Positions 9,285-17,686 of a stretch of 64,000 bases of DNA are shown here, piece after piece (position 1 is the first letter of the stretch; each line of letters opens with the position of its first letter). The stretch spans positions 744,001 through 808,000 of the forward strand of contig NZ_JANAVF010000002.1 in assembly GCF_024213195.1 (NCBI RefSeq), read 5' to 3'. The notes beneath the pieces are model-generated. The model ran no database searches, was not told the origin of the DNA, and worked only from the letters and a program-made list of their open reading frames with translations. The translations under genes were made by a program, and so were the position numbers. The DNA comes from Streptomyces sp. TBY4. Lineage in GTDB: Bacteria; Actinomycetota; Actinomycetes; Streptomycetales; Streptomycetaceae.

Positions 9285-10666
9285 CTGCCGCTCTTGATCA
9301 GGTCGCGGTACCAGGCGTACGACTCCTTGGGGGTCCGGGCCAGGGTCTCGTAGTCCACGTGGACCAGGCCGAACCGCTGCCGGTAGCCCTCCGCCCACTC
9401 GAAGTTGTCCAGGATCGACCAGATGAAGTAGCCCCGGACGTCGGCCCCTTCGGCGATCGCCTCGTGCAGGGCGCGCACGTGGCCCTCGTGGTAGGCGATC
9501 CGGCGCGCGTCCTCGATCCGGCCCGTGCCCGGGTCCGGTCCGTCGCCGTACGAGCAGCCGTTCTCGGTGATGTACAGCGGCGGCAGCCGGTCGCCGTAGC
9601 GCTCGCGCAGGGTGCCGAGCAGTTCGCGCAGCCCGTCCGGGACCACCGGCCAGTCGAAGTCGGTGCGCTCGTACCCCTCGATCTCCCGGATGCCGAAGGG
9701 CAGGCCGGAGGGGATCTCGATGCCGCCGAAGGCGGAGCCGCCCGCCGGTGCGGGGGCGCCGACCAGCATCGGGTTGTAGTAGTTGACCCCGTACCAGTCC
9801 AGCGGCGCCGAGATCGCCTTCAGGTCCTCGGCCACCGGGCCGGGCAGCAGGGCCTCCAGGCCGTCGGGGTAGGCGCCGGTCAGGATCGGGTCGGCGAAGA
9901 GGCGGTTGGTGAGGGTGTCGTACAGCGCGGCCGCCGCCCGGTCCTCCTCGCCGTCCCCGGCGGCCCACACGGGGCTGTGCGAGGCGGCGATGCCGATGTG
10001 GCGGGCGCCGGCCGCGCGCAGGGCCTGTACGCCGAGCCCGTGGGCCAGGAGCTGGTGGTGGGCGGCGGGCAGGGCGTCGAAGACGAGCTGCTTGCCCGGG
10101 GCGTGCTCGCCGAGGCCGTAGCCCAGGAGGGTGACCTCGGCGGGCTCGTTGATGGTGATCCACATGGGCACGCGGTCGGCGAGCCGCTCCGCGACCACGG
10201 AGGCGTAGACCGCGAACCGCTCGGCGGTGTCGCGCTCCAGCCAGCCGCCCCGCTCCTCCAGGGCGAGCGGGGTGTCCCAGTGGAAGAGGGTGGGCACCGG
10301 ATCGATCCCCGCGGCGCACAGCTCGTCGACGAGCCGGTCGTAGAAGTCCAGCCCCGCCTGGTTGACGGCCCCGTGCCCGTCGGGCAGGACCCGGGACCAG
10401 GAGACGGAGAACCGGTAGGCGTCCACGCCCAGTCCGCCCATCAGGGCCACGTCCTCGCGGTAGCGGCGGTAGTGGTCGGTGGCCACCTCCGCGTGCGAGC
10501 CGTCCTTGACCCGCCCCGCCTCCCGGGTGAAGGCGTCCCAGGAGGAGGGTCCCCGGCCGTCGGCGGTCGGGGAGCCCTCGATCTGGAAGGCGGAGGCGGA
10601 GACGCCCCAGCGGAACCCGGCCGGGAACCGGGGCAGGGGTGACACGGGCGGTACGGGCGCTGTCAT
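9281..10666 (-). CDS. GH1 beta-glucosidase
   Basis: A 461-residue family 1 glycoside hydrolase, full length for the family and without a signal peptide, so cytoplasmic. The N-terminal GFRWGVSASAFQIEG matches the GH1 signature. The acid/base Glu is in TINEPAE and the nucleophile Glu in LYITENG. The ATG at 10666 begins MTAPVPPVSP; the 64 residues upstream in frame are not GH1-like. It should cleave terminal beta-glucosyl residues from cellobiose-like or aryl glucosides by a retaining mechanism. It is translationally coupled to an MFS transporter. Confidence 0.94.
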   Translation of the reverse strand: MTAPVPPVSPLPRFPAGFRWGVSASAFQIEGSPTADGRGPSSWDAFTREAGRVKDGSHAEVATDHYRRYREDVALMGGLGVDAYRFSVSWSRVLPDGHGAVNQAGLDFYDRLVDELCAAGIDPVPTLFHWDTPLALEERGGWLERDTAERFAVYASVVAERLADRVPMWITINEPAEVTLLGYGLGEHAPGKQLVFDALPAAHHQLLAHGLGVQALRAAGARHIGIAASHSPVWAAGDGEEDRAAAALYDTLTNRLFADPILTGAYPDGLEALLPGPVAEDLKAISAPLDWYGVNYYNPMLVGAPAPAGGSAFGGIEIPSGLPFGIREIEGYERTDFDWPVVPDGLRELLGTLRERYGDRLPPLYITENGCSYGDGPDPGTGRIEDARRIAYHEGHVRALHEAIAEGADVRGYFIWSILDNFEWAEGYRQRFGLVHVDYETLARTPKESYAWYRDLIKSGR

Positions 10667-10745
10667 GCGGACTCGCTTAAGTCGGGGACGTTCACGGCAC
10701 TTTCGGGTCCCCGGACCCGCCCTGTCAATGGAAAGTGAACAATTC

Positions 10746-11312
10746 TCAACTTTTGCCGGGGTGCGCCGCGTCCAGCAGCGCGAGCTGCTCTGCACCGGCC
10801 CTCTCCAGCTCCCCGGCGAGCTCCCGCGCCTCCCCGGCCCCGCCCGCTCCGCGTTCACCCGCGCAGAGCAGCACGGACTGCGCGAGATGGGCGCGCAGGG
10901 CGGCGGCGAAGACGCGGTCGAATTCCTCCCCCGACAGGGCCCCGGCCCTGCGCAGGGTGTCGGCGCCGACCATGCCCGGCATGTCGTGCCCCTCGTGCGG
11001 GCGGGTGTCGGGGGCCCCGGACAGTTCCAGGAGCTCGCGCAGCCGGGCCAGTTCGGCCTCCTGCCGGTCCGCCGCCCGCCGCGCCAGCCGGGCCAGTTCC
11101 GGATCGACGGCCCGTCCCGGTGCCAGGTCCGTCAGCAGCCGGGCCCGCTCGTCCATGGGGATCATGAGCTGGATCCAGGCGATGTCGGTGGGCGTGAAGG
11201 CCGCCGCCCGCGGCGTCCCGGTCTCCGGCTGCGCACCGCAGCCGGAGACCAGGAGCACCGCGAGCAGGGCCCACGCCGGCCGCCGGGTCAGAACGTACCG
11301 GCGGAATTGCAC
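10746..11312 (-). CDS. DUF305 lipoprotein with altered metal motif
   Basis: A 188-residue lipoprotein. It starts at GTG inside the upstream DUF1996 gene (25-bp overlap); the signal sequence has an Arg-rich n-region, a hydrophobic core and the lipobox VSGC. The DUF305 fold is a ferritin-like helical bundle of His/Met-rich extracytoplasmic proteins often tied to copper. HEGHDMPGM is present, but the usual MIPHHEQA is replaced by MIPMDERA, losing both histidines. Metal binding is therefore doubtful. The coupling to the DUF1996 protein suggests a joint role at the cell surface that cannot be specified. Confidence 0.78.
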   Translation of the reverse strand: MQFRRYVLTRRPAWALLAVLLVSGCGAQPETGTPRAAAFTPTDIAWIQLMIPMDERARLLTDLAPGRAVDPELARLARRAADRQEAELARLRELLELSGAPDTRPHEGHDMPGMVGADTLRRAGALSGEEFDRVFAAALRAHLAQSVLLCAGERGAGGAGEARELAGELERAGAEQLALLDAAHPGKS

Positions 11313-12652
11313 TTGGCGCTCTGCACGACGCAGTCCTTGACGCGCTGGCCGAGCGCGGCGTTGTCCCAGGCGTTGAAGAAGTCGCCGTGGATGGAGGAGG
11401 CCATGCCCGACGACAGCGAAAGGCCGTCGGGGCTGCCGCTGGTGGGGTAGCCGATCACGAAGGAGACGGAGGGGATGGCGACGGGGTAGGCGCCGGAGCA
11501 CTTGCCGTCGACGGTGTTGTAGGAGACGTGCGACTTGTGGTCGGGGCTGTCGAGGTGCTTGCCGTCCCAGCAGTCCGGGAAGACCAGCTGGTACACCAGC
11601 TTGGCGGTCGGGGCGCACACCGGCCAGTTCCCGTCGGCGCTGCGACCGATCTCACCGCCCTCGCCCGCGCACCAGAACTGGTTGGCCGAGCCGGCCGGAG
11701 TGGGCACCTGGGACTTGGAGTTGCCCGCGATCACCCGGAAGCCCTGGGGGAAGGGCACCGTCGCCGTGGGGTCGGGCAGCCGGGACCCGTAGTAGACGAT
11801 CATCCCTTCGGGTTCGATCGCCTTGCCGTGCTCGTACAGGGTCGGGATCCAGTAACTGGAGAGGTCCTTGGCGGGCGAGCAGCTGGTGGCGGTGTGGGAG
11901 AGCAGGGACTCGGTCGTCGTGAACGCGTCCGTGCTGCGGTTGCCGAAGAAGCTGTGCATGTGGGACGCCCCGGGCAGGCCGGGAGCCACGATCGGGTCGT
12001 CGGGCTTGGAGTGGCTGTAGACGCAGGTGGCGTTGAACTCGGGAACGCGCACCGTGTTCGCGGGCACCGGAGCGGGGGTCATCGCCCGGAACTGGGCCAA
12101 CTGCGCCCCCCACTTCGCCTGATCGACGGGGATCCATCCGGGGGCGGAACCGGTGCCGAAGGAGAACCAGTTGATGTTGACGAAGTCCCCCGGCGCGCTG
12201 TTGCGCATCACCGCGAACACGGTCTGCGGGCCGGTGGGGTGGGAGGTCACGTCGGCAGTGCGCGTGACCCAGCTCTGCCAGCCGCCGGTCACCGGGATCT
12301 CGATCCGCGCGAGCAGGGGTCCGTCGGCCGATCCGGTGTGCAGTTCCACGGCGCCGGGGCCGCCGACGGCGGAGGCCACGCGGGCCGAGACCGTGAGGGG
12401 GCCGGCGGCGCCGAGGTCGACGTTGTCGAAGCGCAGCCAGTCGCCGTCGGCGAGGTACGCGGCGTTCTGACCGCCGTCCGCGTCGGCGGTCGCTTCGAAC
12501 ACGACGCCGTTCTGGGCGGCGTGGGCCTCGGCCTGGACCAGGACGGTGGCGGCTCCGGCGGGCGTGCTGGCGATCGTGGCGCTCAGACTGGCGGCCAGCA
12601 CGGTCGCCAGCCCGCACGCGAGCAGGGCCCGGGGTATTCGGGGTCTTCTCAT
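11288..12652 (-). CDS. Secreted DUF1996 protein with N-terminal CBM6-like domain
   Basis: A 454-residue exported protein. Residues 1-34 form a signal peptide ending near AGA. Residues ~35-165 resemble a CBM6-type beta-sandwich (VLVQAEAHAAQNGV, then YLADGDWLRFDNVDL). The rest is DUF1996, recognised by its conserved HMHSFFGN, WCAGEGG and VFPDCWDGKHLDS segments and several cysteines. DUF1996 proteins occur in fungi and actinobacteria and are thought to act on or bind polysaccharide; no reaction is established. It follows the GH16 glucanase on the same strand after a strong hairpin, which supports a glucan-related role. Confidence 0.88.
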   Translation of the reverse strand: MRRPRIPRALLACGLATVLAASLSATIASTPAGAATVLVQAEAHAAQNGVVFEATADADGGQNAAYLADGDWLRFDNVDLGAAGPLTVSARVASAVGGPGAVELHTGSADGPLLARIEIPVTGGWQSWVTRTADVTSHPTGPQTVFAVMRNSAPGDFVNINWFSFGTGSAPGWIPVDQAKWGAQLAQFRAMTPAPVPANTVRVPEFNATCVYSHSKPDDPIVAPGLPGASHMHSFFGNRSTDAFTTTESLLSHTATSCSPAKDLSSYWIPTLYEHGKAIEPEGMIVYYGSRLPDPTATVPFPQGFRVIAGNSKSQVPTPAGSANQFWCAGEGGEIGRSADGNWPVCAPTAKLVYQLVFPDCWDGKHLDSPDHKSHVSYNTVDGKCSGAYPVAIPSVSFVIGYPTSGSPDGLSLSSGMASSIHGDFFNAWDNAALGQRVKDCVVQSAKCNSAGTF

Positions 12653-12696
12653 GGGGATTCCTCACAGGGCTGAGGGGGGGGAGGGGGGGAAGGGCA

Positions 12697-12723
12697 GGGG
12701 CTGCCCGGGGGCCGGGCAGCCCC
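12697..12723 (-). terminator. Hairpin terminator after the GH16 gene
   Basis: GGGGCTGCCCGG and CCGGGCAGCCCC form a perfect 12-bp stem with a 3-nt loop. It begins 7 bp after the GH16 stop codon at 12730. There is no U-tract, as is usual in Streptomyces. Confidence 0.8.
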
Positions 12724-12729
12724 GACGGG

Positions 12730-14444
12730 TCACTGGTAGATGCGCACGTAGTCGACGAGCATCCGGGCGGGGAAGGGCGTGGTCGGGTCCGTGGGACCGG
12801 GCCAGTCGCCGCCCACCGCGAGGTTGAGGATCATGTAGTGGGGGTGGTCGAAGACCCACGGGCCGCGGGTGCGCTCCACCTGCTCCTTGTCGAGGGTGAA
12901 GACGGTGCGGCCGTCCAGGCTGTAGACGATGCCCTTGCTGTTCCAGTCGGCGGCCCAGACGTGGTAGTCGTCGGAGAAGTCCGCGTCCCCGGGCAGCTTG
13001 TACGGGCCGCCGATCCCGCCGCCGCCGTTGTAGGCGGGCGCGTGGACGGTGGAGTACGAGGTCTTCACGTCCTTGCCGAGGACCTCCATGATGTCGATCT
13101 CGCCGTTGTACGGCCACGGCCGCCCGGTCAGGAAGTCGCCGCCCATCATCCAGAACGCCGGCCACAGCCCGTTGCCCTTGGGCACCTTGATCCGGGCCTC
13201 GACCCGCCCGTACGTGAACTGGAACGTGGCCCCGGTGTTCATCCGCGCCGAGGTGTACTGGCAGGTGGTGCTGCCGGTCAGCGGGTCGGGCGGGCAGCCC
13301 TTCCCGGGCGTGGCCTCCTTGCGGGCCTCCATGACGAGGTGCCCGCACCGTCCGTCGCGGCGTTCTGGTGGTCGGTGTAGTACTGCAGCTCGGCGTTCTG
13401 CCCGGTGCCCGGGTCCGCCCGCCACTTGGCCGGGTCCGGCTTGCCGGCCGCGGGGCCGTCGAACTCGTCGCTCCACACCAGCCTCGGCGGGTTCGCGGGG
13501 TCCGGCGGGAGCGGCGGCGGAGTCACCGGCGCGCCGCCGGTGCCGTACACCTGGAACTCCCACAGGGAGTATCCGTACGGGGTCGCGCGCTCGGTGCCGT
13601 ACATCCGCACGTACCGCCCGGAGCCCGAGACGGTCAGGGTCTGCTTGAGGCCCGTGCCCGCCGTCGTGGAGTAGACCGGGGTCCAGGTGTTCCCGTCCGC
13701 GGAGACCTGGATCTGGAAGGACTTCGCGTAGGCCGGGTCCCACTGGAGGACCACCTTGCTGATCTGCGCGGGCGCCCCGAGGTCCACCGAGATCCAGCCC
13801 GGGTCCGTCCAGCCGGTGGTGGGGCTGGTCGCCCAGCGGGAGGCGGGATCGCGGTCGAAGGCCCTGGCGGGCACGCACTCCCAGCACTGGCCGTCGGCCT
13901 GCGAGGAGGAGGCCGCGCCCGTCCTGCCGTATGAGAGGAGCGCGTCACCGCCGCCACCGGTGCCGGGGGTTCCGTAGACCTGGAACTCCCAGAGGGAGTA
14001 GCCGTATCCGGTGGCGCGCTGGGTCCCGTACATCCGGACGTAGCGGCCGGTCCCGGAGACGGTCAGGTCCTGGGTGCCGCCGGCGCCGGCGGTCGTCCCG
14101 TAGACGGTGGTCCAGTGCGCGGCGTCGTCCGAGACCTGGATCTGGAAGGCCTTGGCGTAGGCGGCCTCCCAGACGAGGGAGACCCGGGAGAGCGTGGCCG
14201 CGGACCCCAGGTCCACCTGGATCCACTGCGGGTCCGTGAAGGCGCTGGACCAGCGGGTGCCGGCGTTCCCGTCGACGGCGCTCGCGGGGCTGTAGCCGGG
14301 CTCGCTGGCGGAGACGGTGACGGATCTGCCCTGCGACAGCAGGGTTTCGGCGGCGCGGGCGGGGGAGGCGGGGAGGGTGCTGAAGGTGAGGAGGGTGAAC
14401 GCGACGGCGAAGAGTAAGCCGAGGCGGCGCAGCGACGGGGGCAC
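12730..14444 (-). pseudogene. GH16 beta-glucanase with two discoidin-type domains, frameshifted
   Basis: The product would be about 570 residues: a signal peptide (LGLLFAVAFTLLTFS), two F5/8 type C (CBM32-like) domains each ending WEFQVYGT, a Pro-rich linker, then a GH16 laminarinase-type catalytic domain with the active-site motif GEIDIMEVLG. The start is GTG at 14444, after a TGGAG ribosome site. Near 13336-13350 the frame shifts by one base: the first frame reads AATDGAG and then goes astray, while the second resumes as HLVMEARKEA, the normal GH16 continuation. A single missing G (plus strand) explains it. Everything else is intact, so a sequencing error or a very recent mutation are both possible. 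LacI boxes lie upstream. Confidence 0.88.
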
Positions 14445-14539
14445 GGCGGCTCCAGAGGGCGTGGGAGGAGAGGGGCGGGGAGGGGCGGGGAGGGGCGGAA
14501 AGTCGTTACAGATGTGGGGACTTGGCGGTTCCGGAAGCC

Positions 14540-14553
14540 AGAGAGCGCTCCCT
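14540..14553. promoter_or_regulatory. LacI-type operator, copy 1
   Basis: AGAGAGCGCTCCCT contains the palindromic core GAGCGCTC (14543-14550). It resembles the TGGGAGCGCTCCCA box bound by CebR/LacI-family regulators of glucan use in streptomycetes. It lies 97 bp upstream of the GH16 start. Confidence 0.75.
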
Positions 14554-14640
14554 GAGGGGTGAGGATGGGGTGGCCCCCCAGGGCTGTCAAGGGCTCCCGT
14601 CACCTGGTGGAAACGCCTCCGACACCGGTTCGTCCACCTG

Positions 14641-14655
14641 TGGAGCGCTCTCCCA
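14641..14655. promoter_or_regulatory. LacI-type operator, copy 2
   Basis: TGGAGCGCTCTCCCA has the core GAGCGCTC at 14643-14650, exactly 100 bp from copy 1. Two sites at this spacing would allow DNA looping between LacI dimers over the GH16/LacI intergenic region. Confidence 0.7.
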
Positions 14656-14859
14656 AGATCTGCGCACCACCCGCCGGACCGGGGTGACCAGGGAGAAGCC
14701 GCCGCAGTCGGTGACGGCTCCTCAGTGCCACCTCAACCACAAAAAAATCAGGGCCTGTTGACAGTCGATCAGGCCCGGGTCCACCATCACCGGAGAACGC
14801 TCCCCGCGGGCCGTCCGGCCCGGACCCGGCGGCAGCACCGCCCAACGGAACGGGCCGCA

Positions 14860-15852
14860 ATGAGAAGACCCACGCTGGAAGTGGTCGCCGCCCGCGCGGG
14901 CGTGTCCCGGTCGAGCGTCTCGCGCGTCGTCAACGGGGAGACCACGGTCGCACCCGAGATCCGAGAGGTCGTCCTGCGGGCCGTGCGCGAACTGGGCTAC
15001 GTCCCCAACGCCGCCGCCCGCAACCTGGTCACCCGCCGGACCCACGCGGTGGCCGTGGTCGTCGCCGACCCGCCCCAGGGCGTGGTCTCCGACGACCCCC
15101 TCTTCTCCACCGTGGTCCGCGCCGTCAGCAGGGAACTGGAAGCCGCCGGCAAGCAGGTCGTGCTGATGCTCGCCGAATCCGACCGGAGCCGCGCCCGGGT
15201 CGAGCAGTACGTGGCCGGCGGGCACGTGGACGGCGTCATGCTCGTCGCCCTGCACGGCACGGACCCGCTGCCCGCCGCCCTGGCCAGGACCGGCCTGCCG
15301 GTCGCCTCCTTCAACCGCACCTGCGCCCCGGACGTGCCGTACGTGGAACTGGACAACGCGGCCGGGGCAGCGCTCGCCGTACGCCACCTCCTGGAGCGGG
15401 GCCGGCGCCGGATCGCCACCATCACCGGACCGCTGGACCTCTTCGAGTCGCGCGAGCGCCTCGACGGCTACCGCGATGCCCTGCGCGACACCGGCCGCCG
15501 GTCCATCGTGGCGCTGGGCGATTTCACCCGGGCCTCCGGAGCCGAGGCCATGCGGCAGCTGCTGGAGGACGACCCGGAGCTGGACGCGGTGTTCGCGGCC
15601 AACGACCTGATGGCGATCGGCGCCCTGCGCACCCTGCGGCAGGCGGGCCGCCGGGTCCCCGAGGACGTGGCCGTCGTCGGCTTCGACGACATCGAGGCCG
15701 CCGCCTACACCGTGCCGGCCCTCACCTCCGTACGCAGCCCCATGGCCGACCAGGCCACGGCCACCGTGCGGCTGCTCCTGGGCCTGATCGAGGGGGGCTC
15801 GCGCGAGCGGGTGGTCATGCCGAACTCCCTCGTGGTCCGCGAATCGTCCTGA
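14860..15852 (+). CDS. LacI-family regulator of the glucanase locus
   Basis: A 330-residue LacI/GalR regulator. The N-terminal HTH is LEVVAARAGVSRSSVSRVVN, with the hinge helix VPNAAARNLVTRRT. A periplasmic-binding-like sensor domain follows (GHVDGVMLVALHG, FAANDLMAIGALR, VAVVGFDDIEAA). The ATG at 14860 gives the family's usual length. It is divergent from the GH16 beta-glucanase and flanked by three GAGCGCTC operators, two upstream and one 31 bp after its stop. It probably represses the glucanase, and itself, until a glucan oligosaccharide binds. Confidence 0.92.
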   Translation: MRRPTLEVVAARAGVSRSSVSRVVNGETTVAPEIREVVLRAVRELGYVPNAAARNLVTRRTHAVAVVVADPPQGVVSDDPLFSTVVRAVSRELEAAGKQVVLMLAESDRSRARVEQYVAGGHVDGVMLVALHGTDPLPAALARTGLPVASFNRTCAPDVPYVELDNAAGAALAVRHLLERGRRRIATITGPLDLFESRERLDGYRDALRDTGRRSIVALGDFTRASGAEAMRQLLEDDPELDAVFAANDLMAIGALRTLRQAGRRVPEDVAVVGFDDIEAAAYTVPALTSVRSPMADQATATVRLLLGLIEGGSRERVVMPNSLVVRESS

Positions 15853-15882
15853 GGGAGCGGGCAGCGGGGCAGCGGGGGAATC

Positions 15883-15896
15883 AGGGAGCGCTCCCT
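15883..15896. promoter_or_regulatory. LacI-type operator, copy 3 (perfect palindrome)
   Basis: AGGGAGCGCTCCCT is a perfect 14-bp palindrome with the same GAGCGCTC core. It sits between the 3' ends of the convergent LacI and PaaX genes, an unusual place for an operator. It could also act as a short bidirectional hairpin. Confidence 0.7.
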
Positions 15897-15903
15897 CACC
15901 CGC

Positions 15904-16743
15904 TCAGGAGGCGCGCCCCCCGGAGAACCCCGTCACGTCCTGTACGTGCCGCAGGCCCGGCCCCGCCAGGACCTCGTGCAGCTGCTGGAAGACCTGCCGG
16001 GCGCCCACCGCGTTCCAGTCGGCGGGGAGCAGCTCGGCGGGCAGGCCCGGGTCGAGGTAGGGCAGCCGGCGCCATTCGGTGAGCATCGGCACGTAATGGC
16101 GGAAGGCCTCGGCGGCGTCGATGCCGTCCTGCCCGGCGAGCCGGGCGGCGACCGGCGCGTACGACCCGGTGAAGGTGGCGTACTGGGCCTGGATCGCGGG
16201 GAAGTCCCACCAGGAGCTCACCGCCTCCGGCAGGTCGCTGAAGGCGGCGTAGTCGGCGGCGGCGAACAGGTGGACGTACTCGCTGAGGCCGAGCCGGACC
16301 AGCATGTCCCGCGCGTCCTCCAGGAGCCGGCCCGGCGCCAGCCACACGCCGGGGGCGATGTTGCCGAAGCCGAGCCAGGTCAGCCTGGTGCGCAGCTGGT
16401 AGCGGTGGGAGCGCTCGGACTCCGGTACGGAGAACACCGCCATGGCCCAGCCGTCCGCGAGGTCCGCCGGTTCGAGGCTGGCGAAGATGCGCCGGTCGCC
16501 GGCGTCGAAGACGGGGTGCACGGCCGGGCTGAGCCGGTAGCCGGTGGCGGTGCGGCGCTCCGGTTCAAGCACGCCCTTCTTCTTCAGCCGGGAGATGGCC
16601 GAGCGCACCGCCTGGCTCTCCACGCCGAGCTCCGACATCAGCGTGATCAGGTCGGCGACGGAGATCCAGCCGCCGCTCCCGCGCACGAAGGCCCCGTAGA
16701 CCGTACTGATCAGCGAGCTGGGCCTGAGGGGGCTGTCCGGCAT
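15904..16743 (-). CDS. PaaX-family transcriptional regulator
   Basis: A 279-residue protein with the PaaX layout: an N-terminal winged helix (LITLMSELGVESQAVRSAIS, then RLKKKGVLEPE), the central PaaX domain (GYRLSPA, LTWLGFGNIAPGVWLAP), and the C-terminal helical domain with FRHYVPMLTEWRRLPYLDPGLP. PaaX represses aryl-CoA catabolism and is released by an aryl-CoA ligand such as phenylacetyl-CoA. The ATG at 16743 is preferred to the GTG at 16749 because it lies 5 nt after GGGAAGG. As the last gene of the salicylate/gentisate cluster it is the best candidate regulator, probably sensing salicylyl-CoA or gentisyl-CoA. Confidence 0.9.
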   Translation of the reverse strand: MPDSPLRPSSLISTVYGAFVRGSGGWISVADLITLMSELGVESQAVRSAISRLKKKGVLEPERRTATGYRLSPAVHPVFDAGDRRIFASLEPADLADGWAMAVFSVPESERSHRYQLRTRLTWLGFGNIAPGVWLAPGRLLEDARDMLVRLGLSEYVHLFAAADYAAFSDLPEAVSSWWDFPAIQAQYATFTGSYAPVAARLAGQDGIDAAEAFRHYVPMLTEWRRLPYLDPGLPAELLPADWNAVGARQVFQQLHEVLAGPGLRHVQDVTGFSGGRAS

Positions 16744-16805
16744 GATCACCTTCCCGTGGTGTGGGTGGTGATCCTATCGAGGGGCGGCGGCCGGGCCGCC
16801 TCCGG

Positions 16806-17603
16806 TCACCCCGCGGTCCGCGTCCCCGGGGGCAGGGGAGCCTCCGCGTACGCGCCGGAGAGGAGGTGGCCGGCGCCGGGGGCGACGGCCGGCAGGCCGA
16901 GGGCGCGCAGCATCTGGTGGGCGGTGCAGACGGCGGCAGAGACCACCGGCTTGCCGAGCAGCTGCTCGGCCTCCTCGATGGCGCCGAGCGAGGGCATCTG
17001 CACGCAGGCCGACAGGACGACCGCGTCCGCGTCGGAGTAGTCGAGGGCGCGGGCCAGACCCGGGAGTCTGGCGGGGTCGTGGGCGGCCACGTCGAGGTTG
17101 TTCGGGATCTCCAGGGCCCGGTGGTCGATCACCTCGATGCCCTCGTGGGTCAGGTAGTCGACGACGGTCTGCGTCAGCGGGCGCATGTACGGGGCCAGCA
17201 GGGCCACCTTCCGGGCGCCCATGGTGTGCAGCCCGTGGACGAGGGCGCCGGCGCTGGTGACCACGGGGGCGGGGGCCCCGTTCTCCACGGTGCGCGCGTG
17301 CAGGCGCTCCTCGGAGGCGCGGTGGTAGCCGAGGCCCATGCTCATGATGGCGACCAGACAGGCGTAGCCGAGCACGTCGACCCGCGCGTCCGAGAGCTCC
17401 ACGGCGCAGCGGTCGGAATCGGCGTCCATGGCCTTGAGCTGCTCCGGCGTCACGTGCGTCATGCGCATCCGGCTGGAGTGGAAGGTGAAGCGGTCCTCGG
17501 GCGCGATCTCCATACGGGCGCGCAGGATCGCGGGCACCTCGGTCTCCATGGTGACGTTGGAACTCGGGACGATCTGGCCGATGCGGTGGGTACGGGGCGG
17601 CAC
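16806..17603 (-). CDS. Maleate cis-trans isomerase
   Basis: A 265-residue Asp/Glu racemase-superfamily protein. The N-terminal GQIVPSSNVTMETEVP and the two conserved cysteine regions (LGYACLVAIMSMG and VLSACVQMPSL) match maleate isomerase, in which one Cys is the nucleophile and the other an acid/base. It converts maleate to fumarate without a cofactor. Directly downstream of the gentisate dioxygenase and a fumarylacetoacetase-family hydrolase, it fits a route in which maleylpyruvate is cleaved to maleate and pyruvate. A closely related arylmalonate decarboxylase-like activity is a less likely alternative. Confidence 0.86.
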   Translation of the reverse strand: MPPRTHRIGQIVPSSNVTMETEVPAILRARMEIAPEDRFTFHSSRMRMTHVTPEQLKAMDADSDRCAVELSDARVDVLGYACLVAIMSMGLGYHRASEERLHARTVENGAPAPVVTSAGALVHGLHTMGARKVALLAPYMRPLTQTVVDYLTHEGIEVIDHRALEIPNNLDVAAHDPARLPGLARALDYSDADAVVLSACVQMPSLGAIEEAEQLLGKPVVSAAVCTAHQMLRALGLPAVAPGAGHLLSGAYAEAPLPPGTRTAG

Positions 17604-17686
17604 GGGTGCTCCTCGGTTCTGTGGCGGGGGGTCGGGGTGGCGGGATGTCGATGTGGCGGGGTGCCGGGGGTGTGCGGCGGCCCGGG

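Larger units (their letters stand above)
14445..14859. other. 415-bp divergent control region
   Basis: This gap separates the GH16 gene from the divergent LacI gene. I see no supported small gene. It holds two LacI-type operator copies whose GAGCGCTC cores are exactly 100 bp apart, and an inverted repeat GGGCCTG/CAGGCCC around 14751-14776. Confidence 0.7.

Noticed and set aside
10698..10728. A TTGACA on the minus strand at 10728-10723 as the GH1 promoter, with a GGGTCC/GGACCC repeat downstream.
   Set aside because: The -10 region would read CGAAAG or AAAGTG, which fits no consensus. The repeat is short and could be chance.
14758..14787. A TTGACA at 14758 as promoter of the LacI gene.
   Set aside because: No acceptable -10 box occurs at 16-19 bp; the best candidate (CACCAT) is poor, so I did not list it.
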